IMG/VR virus record: IMGVR_UViG_3300042923_000595
Coordinates: 1-32,058 of that record
Source: a virus
Strand: one strand, 5' to 3'
DNA: 32,058 bases
The notes beneath the pieces were generated by a model, which did not search any database, had not been told where the DNA came from, and saw nothing but the letters and a program-made list of their open reading frames with translations. Below are positions 23,461 through 30,634 of this stretch, piece after piece. A program made the translations under genes and the position numbers. The number at the start of each line of letters is the position of its first letter. Positions within the stretch are counted from its first letter, which is position 1.

Positions 23461-24901
23461 AGAGTTTTTAAATTACATATGGGATACACAAATAGTTCCA
23501 CAAATTGGATATTCATTTAGTCGATTACATAGTGAAGGGTATTCACTAATTGCATTACAAGAAATGAATTTAGCACATAAATTTCCACAAATTTATTGGA
23601 ATACGGCTTGTTTGAGTATTGATGCTTCTGCTGATGATGATAACGATAGCAATAAATCTACTAACTACGGTAAAATTGCTTCTGCTATTGGTAAAATGCA
23701 AAGCAGGGGGACAAAAGTAGCTCTACCCAATATTAATAAAGCAGACTTTGGGTTTAAACCTGACGTTGAAACTGATTCAATTATATTTGGATTAAAGGCA
23801 ATTCAAGGCATGAACGATGAAGTGGTACGAACAATTATTGATGATCGATCTTATATATCATTCCAAGATTTTATTGAAAGACAGTTTATAACTAAGAAAC
23901 TTCAAAAGAAACATGTATTACAATTAATAAAAGCTGGCTGTTTTGATTCGTTTGGAGATCGTAAAGAGATCATGAAACAATTTATTGAGATGCTTGCAGA
24001 ACCAAAAGAAAAATTAACGATGGCAAACTTGGCTTCCGTAATTAATGAAAATCTTGTTCCAGATAACTTACACGACTTAGTTAGGCTATTTAGATTTAAA
24101 AAATACATATCAAGCAATAAGTTTCTGTATAAAGTAATCAAAAAACCAAAAGATAAATGGATTAAATTAGATGTAATTTCAATGGATTATGTCAGTAATA
24201 CATTTGAAGATGAAGATATTAAACAAATACAAGCTGAAATATCTGATGATGGCACGATGGTAATCTCTGAAAAACAATTTAAGAAAGTTTATAATAAACA
24301 TATGCAGCCAATTAAAGACTGGTTAGCAACAGATGAAGCATTGGAAGTATACAACGATAGGTTAATTAAGAATGAATGGAACAATAATTGTTCAGGTACA
24401 ATTTCACATTGGGAAATGGAATCTATTTCAATGTATTTCCATGAACATGAATTAGCTCATGTCGCAAAAGAACGATATGATATTAAAAATTTCTTTGAAC
24501 AGCCAATAGAACCAGTGAAGGGCAAGCCCTACAAATGGAAAGATAAGCAGATGTACCAATATGAAATTTATCGTATTGCTGGAACTGTATTGGATAAAGA
24601 CAAAAATCGCCACACAATCACTCTATTAACAAATGACGGTGTAGTTAATGTGCGTGTATATGCAGGATTATTTTCATACTTTTCTAAGCAAATTTCAAAG
24701 TCAGTAAACGGTAAAAAACAGGTTATTGATCCTTCGTGGTTTAAGAAAGGAACGATGTTATTAATCACAGGTTTCAGGAGTGGAGATAACTTTATCCCTA
24801 AGAAATATAAGGACAGTGTATATCAGCATGTGATCGAGCGTATAGACAAAATTGACGATAAAGGCAGGCTAACACTCACAGCAAATAGACCGCAAGCTTA
24901 A
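23450..24901 (+). CDS. C-family DNA polymerase, C-terminal part as separate frame (483 aa)
   Basis: Starts at ATG 23450 with AAAGGGTGA 5 nt upstream and overlaps the preceding frame by 11 bp. It begins MARKEFLNYIWD and continues with GYSFSRLHSEGYSLIALQE, the DnaE block normally found in the middle of one chain. A helix-hairpin region and an OB-like C-terminus (YRIAGTVLDKDKNRHTITLL) follow. Together with the spliced N-terminal part it totals 1327 residues, close to SPbeta YorL (about 1305 as I recall). Either two subunits assemble, or ribosomes shift +1, or one base is missing in the assembly. Confidence 0.88.
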   Translation: MARKEFLNYIWDTQIVPQIGYSFSRLHSEGYSLIALQEMNLAHKFPQIYWNTACLSIDASADDDNDSNKSTNYGKIASAIGKMQSRGTKVALPNINKADFGFKPDVETDSIIFGLKAIQGMNDEVVRTIIDDRSYISFQDFIERQFITKKLQKKHVLQLIKAGCFDSFGDRKEIMKQFIEMLAEPKEKLTMANLASVINENLVPDNLHDLVRLFRFKKYISSNKFLYKVIKKPKDKWIKLDVISMDYVSNTFEDEDIKQIQAEISDDGTMVISEKQFKKVYNKHMQPIKDWLATDEALEVYNDRLIKNEWNNNCSGTISHWEMESISMYFHEHELAHVAKERYDIKNFFEQPIEPVKGKPYKWKDKQMYQYEIYRIAGTVLDKDKNRHTITLLTNDGVVNVRVYAGLFSYFSKQISKSVNGKKQVIDPSWFKKGTMLLITGFRSGDNFIPKKYKDSVYQHVIERIDKIDDKGRLTLTANRPQA

Positions 24902-24913
24902 AAGGATGGTTAG

Positions 24914-25525
24914 ATGAACAAAAAGATAAAGAAAACATTAGTTATACTATTATTAATCTTAGTGCTAACTTCTTCTGCACTAATTCCTAAGATAAAACTA
25001 GATTTTCATCGGAAACATGTTAAACAACATAAGCACAGAATAGCCAAAATAAAGGCTATTGATACATTACAGATTAATAAAGATATCATGAGACTTAAAC
25101 TATTCACCCGTCAACAATGGCTTAAAAAACGTAAACTAGAAGCTAAGAAAGCAGAAGAAAAACGTGAACAGATTAAGAAAGAACATCAAATAAAATTAAA
25201 TAAGGAAAGAGAAGCAAGGGAGAAAAAGAAACAGCAGGAGAAGCCATATGAAGAACGCTGGATTACTGTGACAGCCTATACTAATAAGGGAGGAGCAGGG
25301 CATGGTATTACAGCTTCAGGAGCAAGAACTCAAGAAGGTGTGACACTTGCCGCGCCGAGTTGGGTAGAAATGGGAAGTGTAGTGGAAATAAATAATCATA
25401 GATATACTGTTCAAGACCGAGGTGGGAAAATACAAGGGGGTCGATTTGATCTGTATATTGCAGATGAACAAAGAGCAATTGAATTTGGAGTAAAAAGAAT
25501 TAAAGCTAAGATATATAAAAATTAA
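24914..25525 (+). CDS. membrane-anchored 3D-domain protein (YorM-like)
   Basis: A single hydrophobic segment at residues 8-26 (LVILLLILVLTSSALIP) anchors the protein. A long basic, charged helix follows (about 30-110), then a 3D domain from about residue 112 (WITVTAYT to VQDRGGKIQGGRFDLYIAD), with the three aspartates that name it. The 3D domain is a double-psi beta-barrel related to RlpA/MltA cell-wall enzymes, so a peptidoglycan-facing role is likely. It is the next gene after the polymerase, as SPbeta yorM is (recollection). ATG at 24914 follows AAAAGGATGGTTAG. How a wall-type enzyme serves a replication cluster is unclear. Confidence 0.88.
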   Translation: MNKKIKKTLVILLLILVLTSSALIPKIKLDFHRKHVKQHKHRIAKIKAIDTLQINKDIMRLKLFTRQQWLKKRKLEAKKAEEKREQIKKEHQIKLNKEREAREKKKQQEKPYEERWITVTAYTNKGGAGHGITASGARTQEGVTLAAPSWVEMGSVVEINNHRYTVQDRGGKIQGGRFDLYIADEQRAIEFGVKRIKAKIYKN

Positions 25526-25537
25526 GGAGTTAAGATT

Positions 25538-26038
25538 ATGGTGATTTTTGAGGGATCGGATGCAGCAGGAAAAAGTACACTAGAATTAGAATTACAAAAT
25601 AGATTGAATTGGGATATTATTAAAGGCTCCTCTTTTGAATTGGCTAAAAAAGCAAACGATGAATTGTTTAATCATTTTAAAGAAGTGACATTGAACAATC
25701 CGAACGCAATAATTGATCGTTGGGCAATTTCAAATTATATTTATGCAGATATTTTTAAGGACTATACAAGGATCACAGATCAACAATTACAATATTTAGA
25801 GTCGTTGATTGAAGCCAATAATGATACTATTGTTTATGTTCGTGCTGATCCAGAAGTGATTAAACACCGTTTGCGACAACGAGGAGATGAATATATTGAA
25901 GAAAAAGATGTAGATTCTATTATTAAGGCATATGATAATCTATTCCATAATGCCAAGTTTAAATACATAGAAATTGATACGTCTACAGGAACTGACCCAA
26001 CTATACTTGCTGATTTTCTCGTAAATAAAATTAAATAA
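25538..26038 (+). CDS. dNMP/thymidylate kinase-like protein (166 aa)
   Basis: Walker A GSDAAGKST at residues 6-14, a DRWAISNYIY block (DR-Y-type substrate motif, about 65-74) and a lid RLRQRGDEY (about 110-118) match the thymidylate-kinase fold. It probably phosphorylates a deoxynucleoside or deoxynucleoside monophosphate to feed replication. The substrate cannot be read from the sequence. ATG at 25538 follows TTAAGGAGTTAAGATT, 12 nt after the 3D-domain gene. A kinase of this kind sits in the SPbeta yorR-yorS region as I recall. Confidence 0.85.
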   Translation: MVIFEGSDAAGKSTLELELQNRLNWDIIKGSSFELAKKANDELFNHFKEVTLNNPNAIIDRWAISNYIYADIFKDYTRITDQQLQYLESLIEANNDTIVYVRADPEVIKHRLRQRGDEYIEEKDVDSIIKAYDNLFHNAKFKYIEIDTSTGTDPTILADFLVNKIK

Positions 26039-26042
26039 ACAG

Positions 26043-26071
26043 TTGACAACAAATATAATATTAAATATAAT
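26043..26071 (+). promoter_or_regulatory. sigma-A-type promoter, phage family copy 6
   Basis: TTGACA at 26043-26048, 17-bp spacer ending ATAATATTAAA, TATAAT at 26066-26071. It begins 5 bp after the kinase stop and drives the small genes that follow. Confidence 0.9.
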
Positions 26072-26072
26072 A

Positions 26073-26111
26073 GAGTTACGGGTTGATAGAAATTAAATTA
26101 ATCTGTAACTC
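26073..26111. promoter_or_regulatory. long inverted repeat across the start of transcription
   Basis: GAGTTACGGGTTGAT (26073-26087) pairs with ATTAATCTGTAACTC (26097-26111), 15 positions with three G-T, loop 9 nt. The left arm begins 2 bp after the -10 box and spans the expected start (near 26078), so it fits a DNA operator better than a leader hairpin. No similar repeat follows the other promoters. Confidence 0.55.
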
Positions 26112-26181
26112 TTAATTCTAATCAAATATAGGAGAAAACATGCCAATATTGTAATTGTGGTATGAGTATTACATATCAGCT

Positions 26182-26310
26182 ATGATGGTATCTTTATTTG
26201 TAATTTCATTGTTGGTTGCAATGTCTGTGATCATCTTAGTAATACATAATGTTTGTGATTGGTTCGAAGTGGTTTTATTCAATATAAAATTAAATAATAG
26301 AAAGAAGTGA
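26182..26310 (+). CDS. small membrane protein, start disputed by upstream in-frame stop
   Basis: From ATG 26182 (ATG also at 26185) the frame encodes about 42 residues with one strong hydrophobic segment (VSLFVISLLVAMSVIILVI), then a basic tail. These ATGs have no ribosome site. The only good site is GGAG (26131-26134), 5 nt before ATG 26140, which is in the same frame but is closed after MPIL by TAA at 26152-26154; TTG follows at once at 26155. Either the gene is restarted after a mini-peptide, or a recent stop has shortened it. Function unknown. Confidence 0.45.
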   Translation: MMVSLFVISLLVAMSVIILVIHNVCDWFEVVLFNIKLNNRKK

Positions 26311-26316
26311 GAATGA

Positions 26317-26436
26317 TTGGTAATGGCATTATTGATCTGCGGAATTGTCGCATTTATTGGACTCGGAAGTATGGTTTGCTGTGCAGCTATTGGTGGTGCT
26401 AAATTAGCGAAAGAAAAGTTAAAAGAAGAAATTTAA
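26317..26436 (+). CDS. small single-pass membrane protein (39 aa)
   Basis: TTG at 26317 behind AGAAGTGAG; an ATG at 26323 is the alternative. The product has one hydrophobic segment (MALLICGIVAFIGLGSMVCC) and a charged tail (AKEKLKEEI). Membrane microproteins like this are often missed by gene callers. Function unknown. Confidence 0.6.
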   Translation: MVMALLICGIVAFIGLGSMVCCAAIGGAKLAKEKLKEEI

Positions 26437-26440
26437 GCAA

Positions 26441-26456
26441 TAAAATCGGGCTTTTA
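26441..26456. repeat. TAAAA-N6-TTTTA dyad element
   Basis: Exact copy 4 bases after the stop at 26434-26436; N6 is TCGGGC. Confidence 0.7.
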
Positions 26457-26470
26457 AGCGAGGTGAAATA

Positions 26471-26698
26471 ATGACAAGAGAAGAATTGGCTAATATGCTA
26501 GCAACATATTTACCCATTGATGAAGAAACAGCATTAAACATGATCGATGGCATTAATAATGGATATGCATTGAGTAAGATAGATTATATTGCAGCTTTAT
26601 CATCAAGAGATAAAACTATTGAAAGATTATCAAATATCGTAGAAAACAAAAATAAAGTTATTCATGAATTAAAAAATATAATTGATCTTAAATTATGA
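26471..26698 (+). CDS. hypothetical protein (75 aa)
   Basis: ATG at 26471 behind GCGAGGTGAAATA. A soluble helical protein with a C-terminal coiled-coil-like stretch (TIERLSNIVENKNKVIHEL). No family recognised. Confidence 0.72.
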   Translation: MTREELANMLATYLPIDEETALNMIDGINNGYALSKIDYIAALSSRDKTIERLSNIVENKNKVIHELKNIIDLKL

Positions 26699-26708
26699 TG
26701 AAGATTTA

Positions 26709-26783
26709 ATGGTCTATAAAACGACTGGCAAAACACCGTTAGAATTAAATCGAGAATATTGGGAAAAGGAAAATAAGGGGTGA
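26709..26783 (+). CDS. possible microprotein (24 aa)
   Basis: ATG at 26709 to TGA at 26781-26783, beginning MVYKTTGKTPLELN and rich in K and E. It fills the gap between two genes, and its 3' end carries the ribosome site (AAGGGGTGAG) of the next one. Its own ribosome site is weak, so expression is uncertain. Confidence 0.3.
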   Translation: MVYKTTGKTPLELNREYWEKENKG

Positions 26784-26791
26784 GTCGAGTC

Positions 26792-27109
26792 TTGAATAAA
26801 ACTAAAACTGTTGTAGTTATGTATAAAACACAAAGAGAGTATTGTCCTTGCTGTAATCAAAAATTACCGAATCCAAAAACAAGCGATTATAAAGAGTTTA
26901 TGTTCACAAAAGAGTCTGCTCAAGAATGGTGTGATGCTTGGGGAGACATAGCTAAATATGATGATATACATTCAACGATTGAGGATTTTGTTAGTGAAAC
27001 AATCAGCTTTTTTGCAATGAATTCTTCAGACAGATTGCTTATAGAAGATAGTGAATTTAATAAAGTAAAAGAATTTGTTCAAAAAGAAGTAATAGATAAC
27101 ATTAATTGA
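26792..27109 (+). CDS. hypothetical protein with CPCC zinc knuckle (105 aa)
   Basis: TTG at 26792 is chosen because AAGGGGTGAG lies 7 nt upstream; a GTG at 26780 overlaps that site. YCPCCNQKLPNP near residue 17 looks like half of a zinc site, with one further cysteine (about C45, in EWCDAWG). The rest is acidic and helical. A near-copy of the dyad element (TGAAA-N6-TTTTA, 27107-27122) begins at its stop. Confidence 0.7.
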   Translation: MNKTKTVVVMYKTQREYCPCCNQKLPNPKTSDYKEFMFTKESAQEWCDAWGDIAKYDDIHSTIEDFVSETISFFAMNSSDRLLIEDSEFNKVKEFVQKEVIDNIN

Positions 27110-27141
27110 AATCATGTTTTTATAGGAGAGGAATAATAAAA

Positions 27142-27438
27142 ATGTCAAATAGTTATAACGAATTAGAATGGCTACATCAAATTAAAAAAGAGTATGAATA
27201 TATGGATGGAAGTGGGTGCAATCCTGCATTATTTGATTCGTTAACTAGATTTGGTGCAGAAAGAGTAGCACAAGATATGGGGCAACTAATTGCAAAAATT
27301 GAATTTTTAAGGAGGAGAGTAGATGTTTTGTCTGAGGATGAAGTTAAGTTAAAAACTTTACAAAAACTGATGAAATATGTTGATGAAGAAGCAATGAGTG
27401 ATGCTATTAAAAAATATGATGATGTCTTAAAAAATTAA
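27142..27438 (+). CDS. hypothetical protein (98 aa)
   Basis: ATG at 27142 behind ATAGGAGAGGAATAATAAAA; the upstream extension in the same frame overlaps the previous gene and lacks a site. The product is helical, with a coiled-coil-like middle (QLIAKIEFLRRRVDVL). No family recognised. Confidence 0.72.
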   Translation: MSNSYNELEWLHQIKKEYEYMDGSGCNPALFDSLTRFGAERVAQDMGQLIAKIEFLRRRVDVLSEDEVKLKTLQKLMKYVDEEAMSDAIKKYDDVLKN

Positions 27439-27451
27439 AACCAACATTTTA
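27436..27451. repeat. TAAAA-N6-TTTTA dyad element
   Basis: Exact copy starting with the stop codon of the gene ending at 27438; N6 is CCAACA. Confidence 0.7.
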
Positions 27452-27469
27452 TAAAAGGAGTAGACAAAG

Positions 27470-27631
27470 ATGACGGTTGATGATCAAATACATATTGAAA
27501 ATTTTAAACTAATTAATGGGAAACAAATGCTTATTAATTACATGGCGCAAGACGGACATGCAATCTTATTTGGATTAGATGAGATAGGCAGAAAATACGA
27601 ATTGTCTAAAATAAAATTACAGGAAGTATAA
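27470..27631 (+). CDS. hypothetical protein (53 aa)
   Basis: ATG at 27470 behind AAAAGGAGTAGACAAAG. A small beta-type protein (IHIENFKLINGKQMLINYM) with no cysteine or membrane segment. No family recognised. Confidence 0.65.
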   Translation: MTVDDQIHIENFKLINGKQMLINYMAQDGHAILFGLDEIGRKYELSKIKLQEV

Positions 27632-27635
27632 AAAT

Positions 27636-28031
27636 ATGGTAACTAAACGTAGTATTGAAACAATGTTTGATATGCCAGCAGGACAGTATTGTGGTGTATT
27701 ACTAAGGAAACGATTAATGAAAAGAGTTTTGAAACTACAAAATGAATATGAATTTAAAATTAAACAATTGTTAGCTTCCAATTTAGATGAGTTGCAGACA
27801 TCAAACTGGACAATAAATGATAATTATGGACAGACAACAAAAGAACAAATAACAGGTCGGTATTTTGATCCAAATGAGACAGATCAAGAAAAGTTAGAAC
27901 GAATTGAGTGGTTTAAATTAAGTAAGCCAGACAAGATTGAATTCTTGTTTGAATCAGACAAAATGGATGACGTAGGTGTAGAACTAAGTAAAATTGTATT
28001 GGGGAAATTAAAAGAAAATAAAAAGGAATAA
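27636..28031 (+). CDS. hypothetical protein (131 aa)
   Basis: ATG at 27636, 4 nt after the previous stop, with AGGAAG about 11 nt upstream. A soluble charged protein with an N-terminal helical region (GVLLRKRLMKRVLKLQNEYE) and an acidic C-terminal half ending LKENKKE. No catalytic motif or family recognised. A dyad element with one change (28029-28044) follows. Confidence 0.72.
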   Translation: MVTKRSIETMFDMPAGQYCGVLLRKRLMKRVLKLQNEYEFKIKQLLASNLDELQTSNWTINDNYGQTTKEQITGRYFDPNETDQEKLERIEWFKLSKPDKIEFLFESDKMDDVGVELSKIVLGKLKENKKE

Positions 28032-28056
28032 AATTAACGATTTATCGGAGGTTAAA

Positions 28057-28311
28057 ATGGATATTGAAAATATTGAAGATATTAATTTAAATAATTCTTC
28101 ACGAGGAATGTTTGTTAATGTAGCTAATTTTGGTGGGCATTCAGAGTATGGATTACGTTTAACAGCTTTTGATTTTGCTTTTTCTAAACTAGAAATACGC
28201 CAAAAAGATAATATGACGGCAATGTTTATTTATAAATATGATGATATTACTATACCCGAATTTTGGAAAGATGCAGATGTTATATATACTCGATTGGGAC
28301 GTATGAAATGA
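28057..28311 (+). CDS. hypothetical protein (84 aa)
   Basis: ATG at 28057 behind ATCGGAGGTTAAA. An N-terminal acidic start (MDIENIEDINLNNSS) is followed by a compact region with GGHSEYGLRLTAFDFAF and a C-terminal DDITIPEFWKDADV. No family recognised. Confidence 0.72.
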   Translation: MDIENIEDINLNNSSRGMFVNVANFGGHSEYGLRLTAFDFAFSKLEIRQKDNMTAMFIYKYDDITIPEFWKDADVIYTRLGRMK

Positions 28312-28358
28312 GCGATTTATATACAATCTAAAATTTTAATAAAAGGGGATAATTAAAC

Positions 28359-28640
28359 ATGCAACGTATAACAAGATATGCAATTAAATTAAAAAATGGC
28401 AGTTTTGCTAAATCTGATTTTTTCGCATTAGAAGAAAAAGATGATCGTCAAAATATTGAATCAGTTAAAGTTGAAAGTGTTGATATTGCCATTGATGCAG
28501 ATTTACATAGGACGGAACGTGATGCTGTAAGATGTTTAACAAATATGGTTAACGATTCGGGATTACTGCATGTGTATTTTGATAGCAATAACAGCCCCGT
28601 TGACATTGTTAAAGTAAAAATTGATTTTGAATATAAATAA
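28359..28640 (+). CDS. hypothetical protein (93 aa)
   Basis: ATG at 28359 behind AAAAGGGGATAATTAAAC. It begins MQRITRYAIKLKNGSFAKSD, a layout common in small phage proteins of unknown function, with a beta-rich N-terminal half and an acidic helix (DADLHRTERDAVRCL). No family recognised. Confidence 0.72.
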   Translation: MQRITRYAIKLKNGSFAKSDFFALEEKDDRQNIESVKVESVDIAIDADLHRTERDAVRCLTNMVNDSGLLHVYFDSNNSPVDIVKVKIDFEYK

Positions 28641-28672
28641 TAAATTATCTGTTTTAAAAGGTGATGAAATCA

Positions 28673-28900
28673 TTGGAAGAATTTTGGAGACGAATGACAT
28701 ACACATTAGTCTTTATGTATTGTGTTGATTTAGTTGTGCTGATAATTTGCGGTATTGGAAATATGTTATCTAATAATGAAGTTCTTTGGAAAATAGAAGT
28801 AATAACAGTTTTTCTCGCTATTGTTCCGTGGATAATTTGGGGAATATGTATTTTCATAAATTGGCAATTTATAGAACCATTTAAAAAGGAGAATAAATAA
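28673..28900 (+). CDS. two-helix membrane protein (75 aa)
   Basis: TTG at 28673 is chosen because AAAAGGTGATG lies 4-9 nt upstream; the GTG at 28661 and ATG at 28664 overlap that site. Hydrophobic segments are at about residues 11-30 (LVFMYCVDLVVLIICGIG) and 46-66 (VFLAIVPWIIWGICIFI), followed by a basic end. It is one base upstream of a second small membrane protein gene, and both end in a similar charged tail, so they may work together. Confidence 0.72.
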   Translation: MEEFWRRMTYTLVFMYCVDLVVLIICGIGNMLSNNEVLWKIEVITVFLAIVPWIIWGICIFINWQFIEPFKKENK

Positions 28901-29125
28901 ATGACTAAAAATAAAATAGAAAATGTTATGACTAAGATCAGAGATACTTCTATAATTGGGTTACTTTTATTCATTGCAATCTTAGGTATGAGTGTAATAT
29001 TTAATTTTACTGTATCACAACTACTATTAAAAATATTCCTTGGAATTGCACTCATTGGATTCTTTGACTGTGTAGGTTGGGTATTTATTGTAGAACCATA
29101 TTTTAATAAGAAAAATATTAAATAA
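28901..29125 (+). CDS. two-helix membrane protein (74 aa)
   Basis: ATG at 28901 directly after the previous TAA, with AAAAGGAGAATAA inside the previous gene, so the pair is coupled. Hydrophobic segments are at about 18-36 (IIGLLLFIAILGMSVIF) and 45-67 (KIFLGIALIGFFDCVGWVFI), with short charged ends (KNIK). Resembles its upstream neighbour in layout, not obviously in sequence. Confidence 0.72.
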   Translation: MTKNKIENVMTKIRDTSIIGLLLFIAILGMSVIFNFTVSQLLLKIFLGIALIGFFDCVGWVFIVEPYFNKKNIK

Positions 29126-29164
29126 AATGCGTAACTTATCACAAATAGGAGGAAAAATTACAAA

Positions 29165-29356
29165 ATGAGAAAAGCTCTATTTATACATGGTAATGGATTT
29201 AATATGTCTGAATTTGATAAAGCTGTGGAGTTTTGTGAGCGTATCTATGGATATGAAGGATTAGCATGGAATATTGTCATTAACAGTAATGATATGGTTC
29301 AACTTAGAGATTTTCTTTTAGATGATGGTGTTCCTGCGCTTATCGAGACGACTTAA
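29165..29356 (+). CDS. hypothetical protein (63 aa)
   Basis: ATG at 29165 behind ATAGGAGGAAAAATTACAAA. A small mixed alpha/beta protein beginning MRKALFIHGNGFNMSEFDKA and ending ALIETT. No family recognised. Confidence 0.7.
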   Translation: MRKALFIHGNGFNMSEFDKAVEFCERIYGYEGLAWNIVINSNDMVQLRDFLLDDGVPALIETT

Positions 29357-29369
29357 AAATACAATTTTA
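29354..29369. repeat. TAAAA-N6-TTTTA dyad element
   Basis: Exact copy starting with the stop codon of the gene ending at 29356; N6 is ATACAA. Confidence 0.7.
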
Positions 29370-29391
29370 GTTATTAAAAGGAGATAAGGTT

Positions 29392-29751
29392 ATGGCTAAG
29401 TATCGTAAGAAACCAGTAGTAATTGATGCAATCACTTTTGATGAATTTATTAAATATGGAAAAAAACATAGTGAAAATATCGTTGATGGTATGCCGTGGA
29501 GTTTTGATTATAATGGTCAACCAGTAACTCATGAGAATGATGGATGTTATCTAATTCCTACACTAGAGGGTATTTATCGTTTTACTCCAAAAGATGTACT
29601 TATCACAGGAGTACAAGGTGAGATTTATCCATGCAAGAAAGATATTTTTTCAGACACATATGAGAAAGTTACAGAGCAAGATTTGTGGAACGAACGAGTA
29701 GACAAGGACATTGCAGAGGGTTTGAAACGTTTTAATGAAAATAATCGGTGA
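29392..29751 (+). CDS. PGDYG-like phage protein (119 aa)
   Basis: MAKYRKKPVVIDAITFDEF is the typical N-terminus of a widespread phage protein family that carries a small PGDYG-type domain near the end of the chain. Here the corresponding block is TPKDVLITGVQGEIYPCKKDIF. ATG at 29392 follows AAAAGGAGATAAGGTT. A relative lies at 4450-4752. Function unknown. Confidence 0.8.
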   Translation: MAKYRKKPVVIDAITFDEFIKYGKKHSENIVDGMPWSFDYNGQPVTHENDGCYLIPTLEGIYRFTPKDVLITGVQGEIYPCKKDIFSDTYEKVTEQDLWNERVDKDIAEGLKRFNENNR

Positions 29752-29767
29752 TAAAACTATTCTTTTA
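29752..29767. repeat. TAAAA-N6-TTTTA dyad element
   Basis: Exact copy directly after the stop at 29749-29751; it makes a tandem TGA-TAA. N6 is CTATTC. Confidence 0.7.
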
Positions 29768-29787
29768 TTGAACGGAGGTAAAAAATA

Positions 29788-29976
29788 ATGATTGTTAATG
29801 TCTTACCTAATGAATCAATTGATACAGTATTTAAACAGTGGCTTGTATTTAATCAACTAGATAATCCTATTTATTCCGATCGGTTCGATCTATTAAAATC
29901 AGTATTTACCGAGGGATATAATTGTGGAGTAATTCATGGGCAAGGGCATACAATAGCATTTAATGATTCTAAATGA
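29788..29976 (+). CDS. hypothetical protein (62 aa)
   Basis: ATG at 29788 behind AACGGAGGTAAAAAATA. A small soluble protein with the phrase SVFTEGYNCGVIHGQGH at the C-terminal half. No family recognised. Confidence 0.68.
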   Translation: MIVNVLPNESIDTVFKQWLVFNQLDNPIYSDRFDLLKSVFTEGYNCGVIHGQGHTIAFNDSK

Positions 29977-29998
29977 TTTACGAGAAAAATAAAGAAGG

Positions 29999-30634
29999 TT
30001 GGTAACATCGAAAACAAATTTAACTAAATTAATAGAATCTAAATTATATAAAGAACTAAATAAGATGGGAACATTTGTAGTTGGAGAATGTTCAATTGGC
30101 GATCTTGGTATTGTAGATATGTTCTCATGGGATACAAAAGACATTTGGCGTTGTTATGAGATCAAGATAACCAATTCAGATTTTCATAGCAATGCAGCTA
30201 AAACTTTTGTCGGAGATTATAATTACTATGTTCTAACGGAAGAGTTATATGAACAAGTTAAGGATGAGATACCGAATGAAATAGGTTGTTGGGTGTTATA
30301 TGGTGAAAAATACTTGCACTTAGACAAACGTCCGAAACGTCAGGATGTAACAGTGGATAACGATTTATTAAAATATTCATTAATTAAATCATTATCAAGA
30401 GAATGTGATAAACATCAAAAGCTATTAAATAAAACAGGGCAACAAATACATAAATACAGTGATGTTGAATTAATTGGTGAAATAAATAGACGCAAATGTA
30501 GAAATAAACTCGCCAAAAAGTTAAGTAGTAATTTGGTCAAAGAGAATGAAGAACTGAAAAAGGAAATTAAAGAATTAAATCAAGAGGTTAAAATATGGAG
30601 AAGATTAAATAAAAATAAGGAGATTGATACATAA
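29999..30634 (+). CDS. PD-(D/E)XK-like nuclease protein (MmcB-like, 211 aa)
   Basis: The stretch GIVDMFSW (about residue 39-46) followed about 10 residues later by CYEIKITNSDF fits the D...ExK active site of PD-(D/E)XK nucleases, and the local pattern is like MmcB-type DNA repair proteins of phages. The C-terminal 60 residues form a basic region and a coiled coil (ENEELKKEIKELNQEVK). TTG at 29999 is the only start before the domain. It is directly next to AAGAAGG with no spacing, so the true start may be non-standard. The next gene starts at once after its stop. Confidence 0.72.
   Translation: MVTSKTNLTKLIESKLYKELNKMGTFVVGECSIGDLGIVDMFSWDTKDIWRCYEIKITNSDFHSNAAKTFVGDYNYYVLTEELYEQVKDEIPNEIGCWVLYGEKYLHLDKRPKRQDVTVDNDLLKYSLIKSLSRECDKHQKLLNKTGQQIHKYSDVELIGEINRRKCRNKLAKKLSSNLVKENEELKKEIKELNQEVKIWRRLNKNKEIDT

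Noticed and set aside
28654-29142. Minus-strand 162-residue open frame
   Set aside because: It lies opposite two plus-strand genes with good ribosome sites and membrane helices; the reverse frame is hydrophobic only as a mirror of AT-rich DNA and has no start site.
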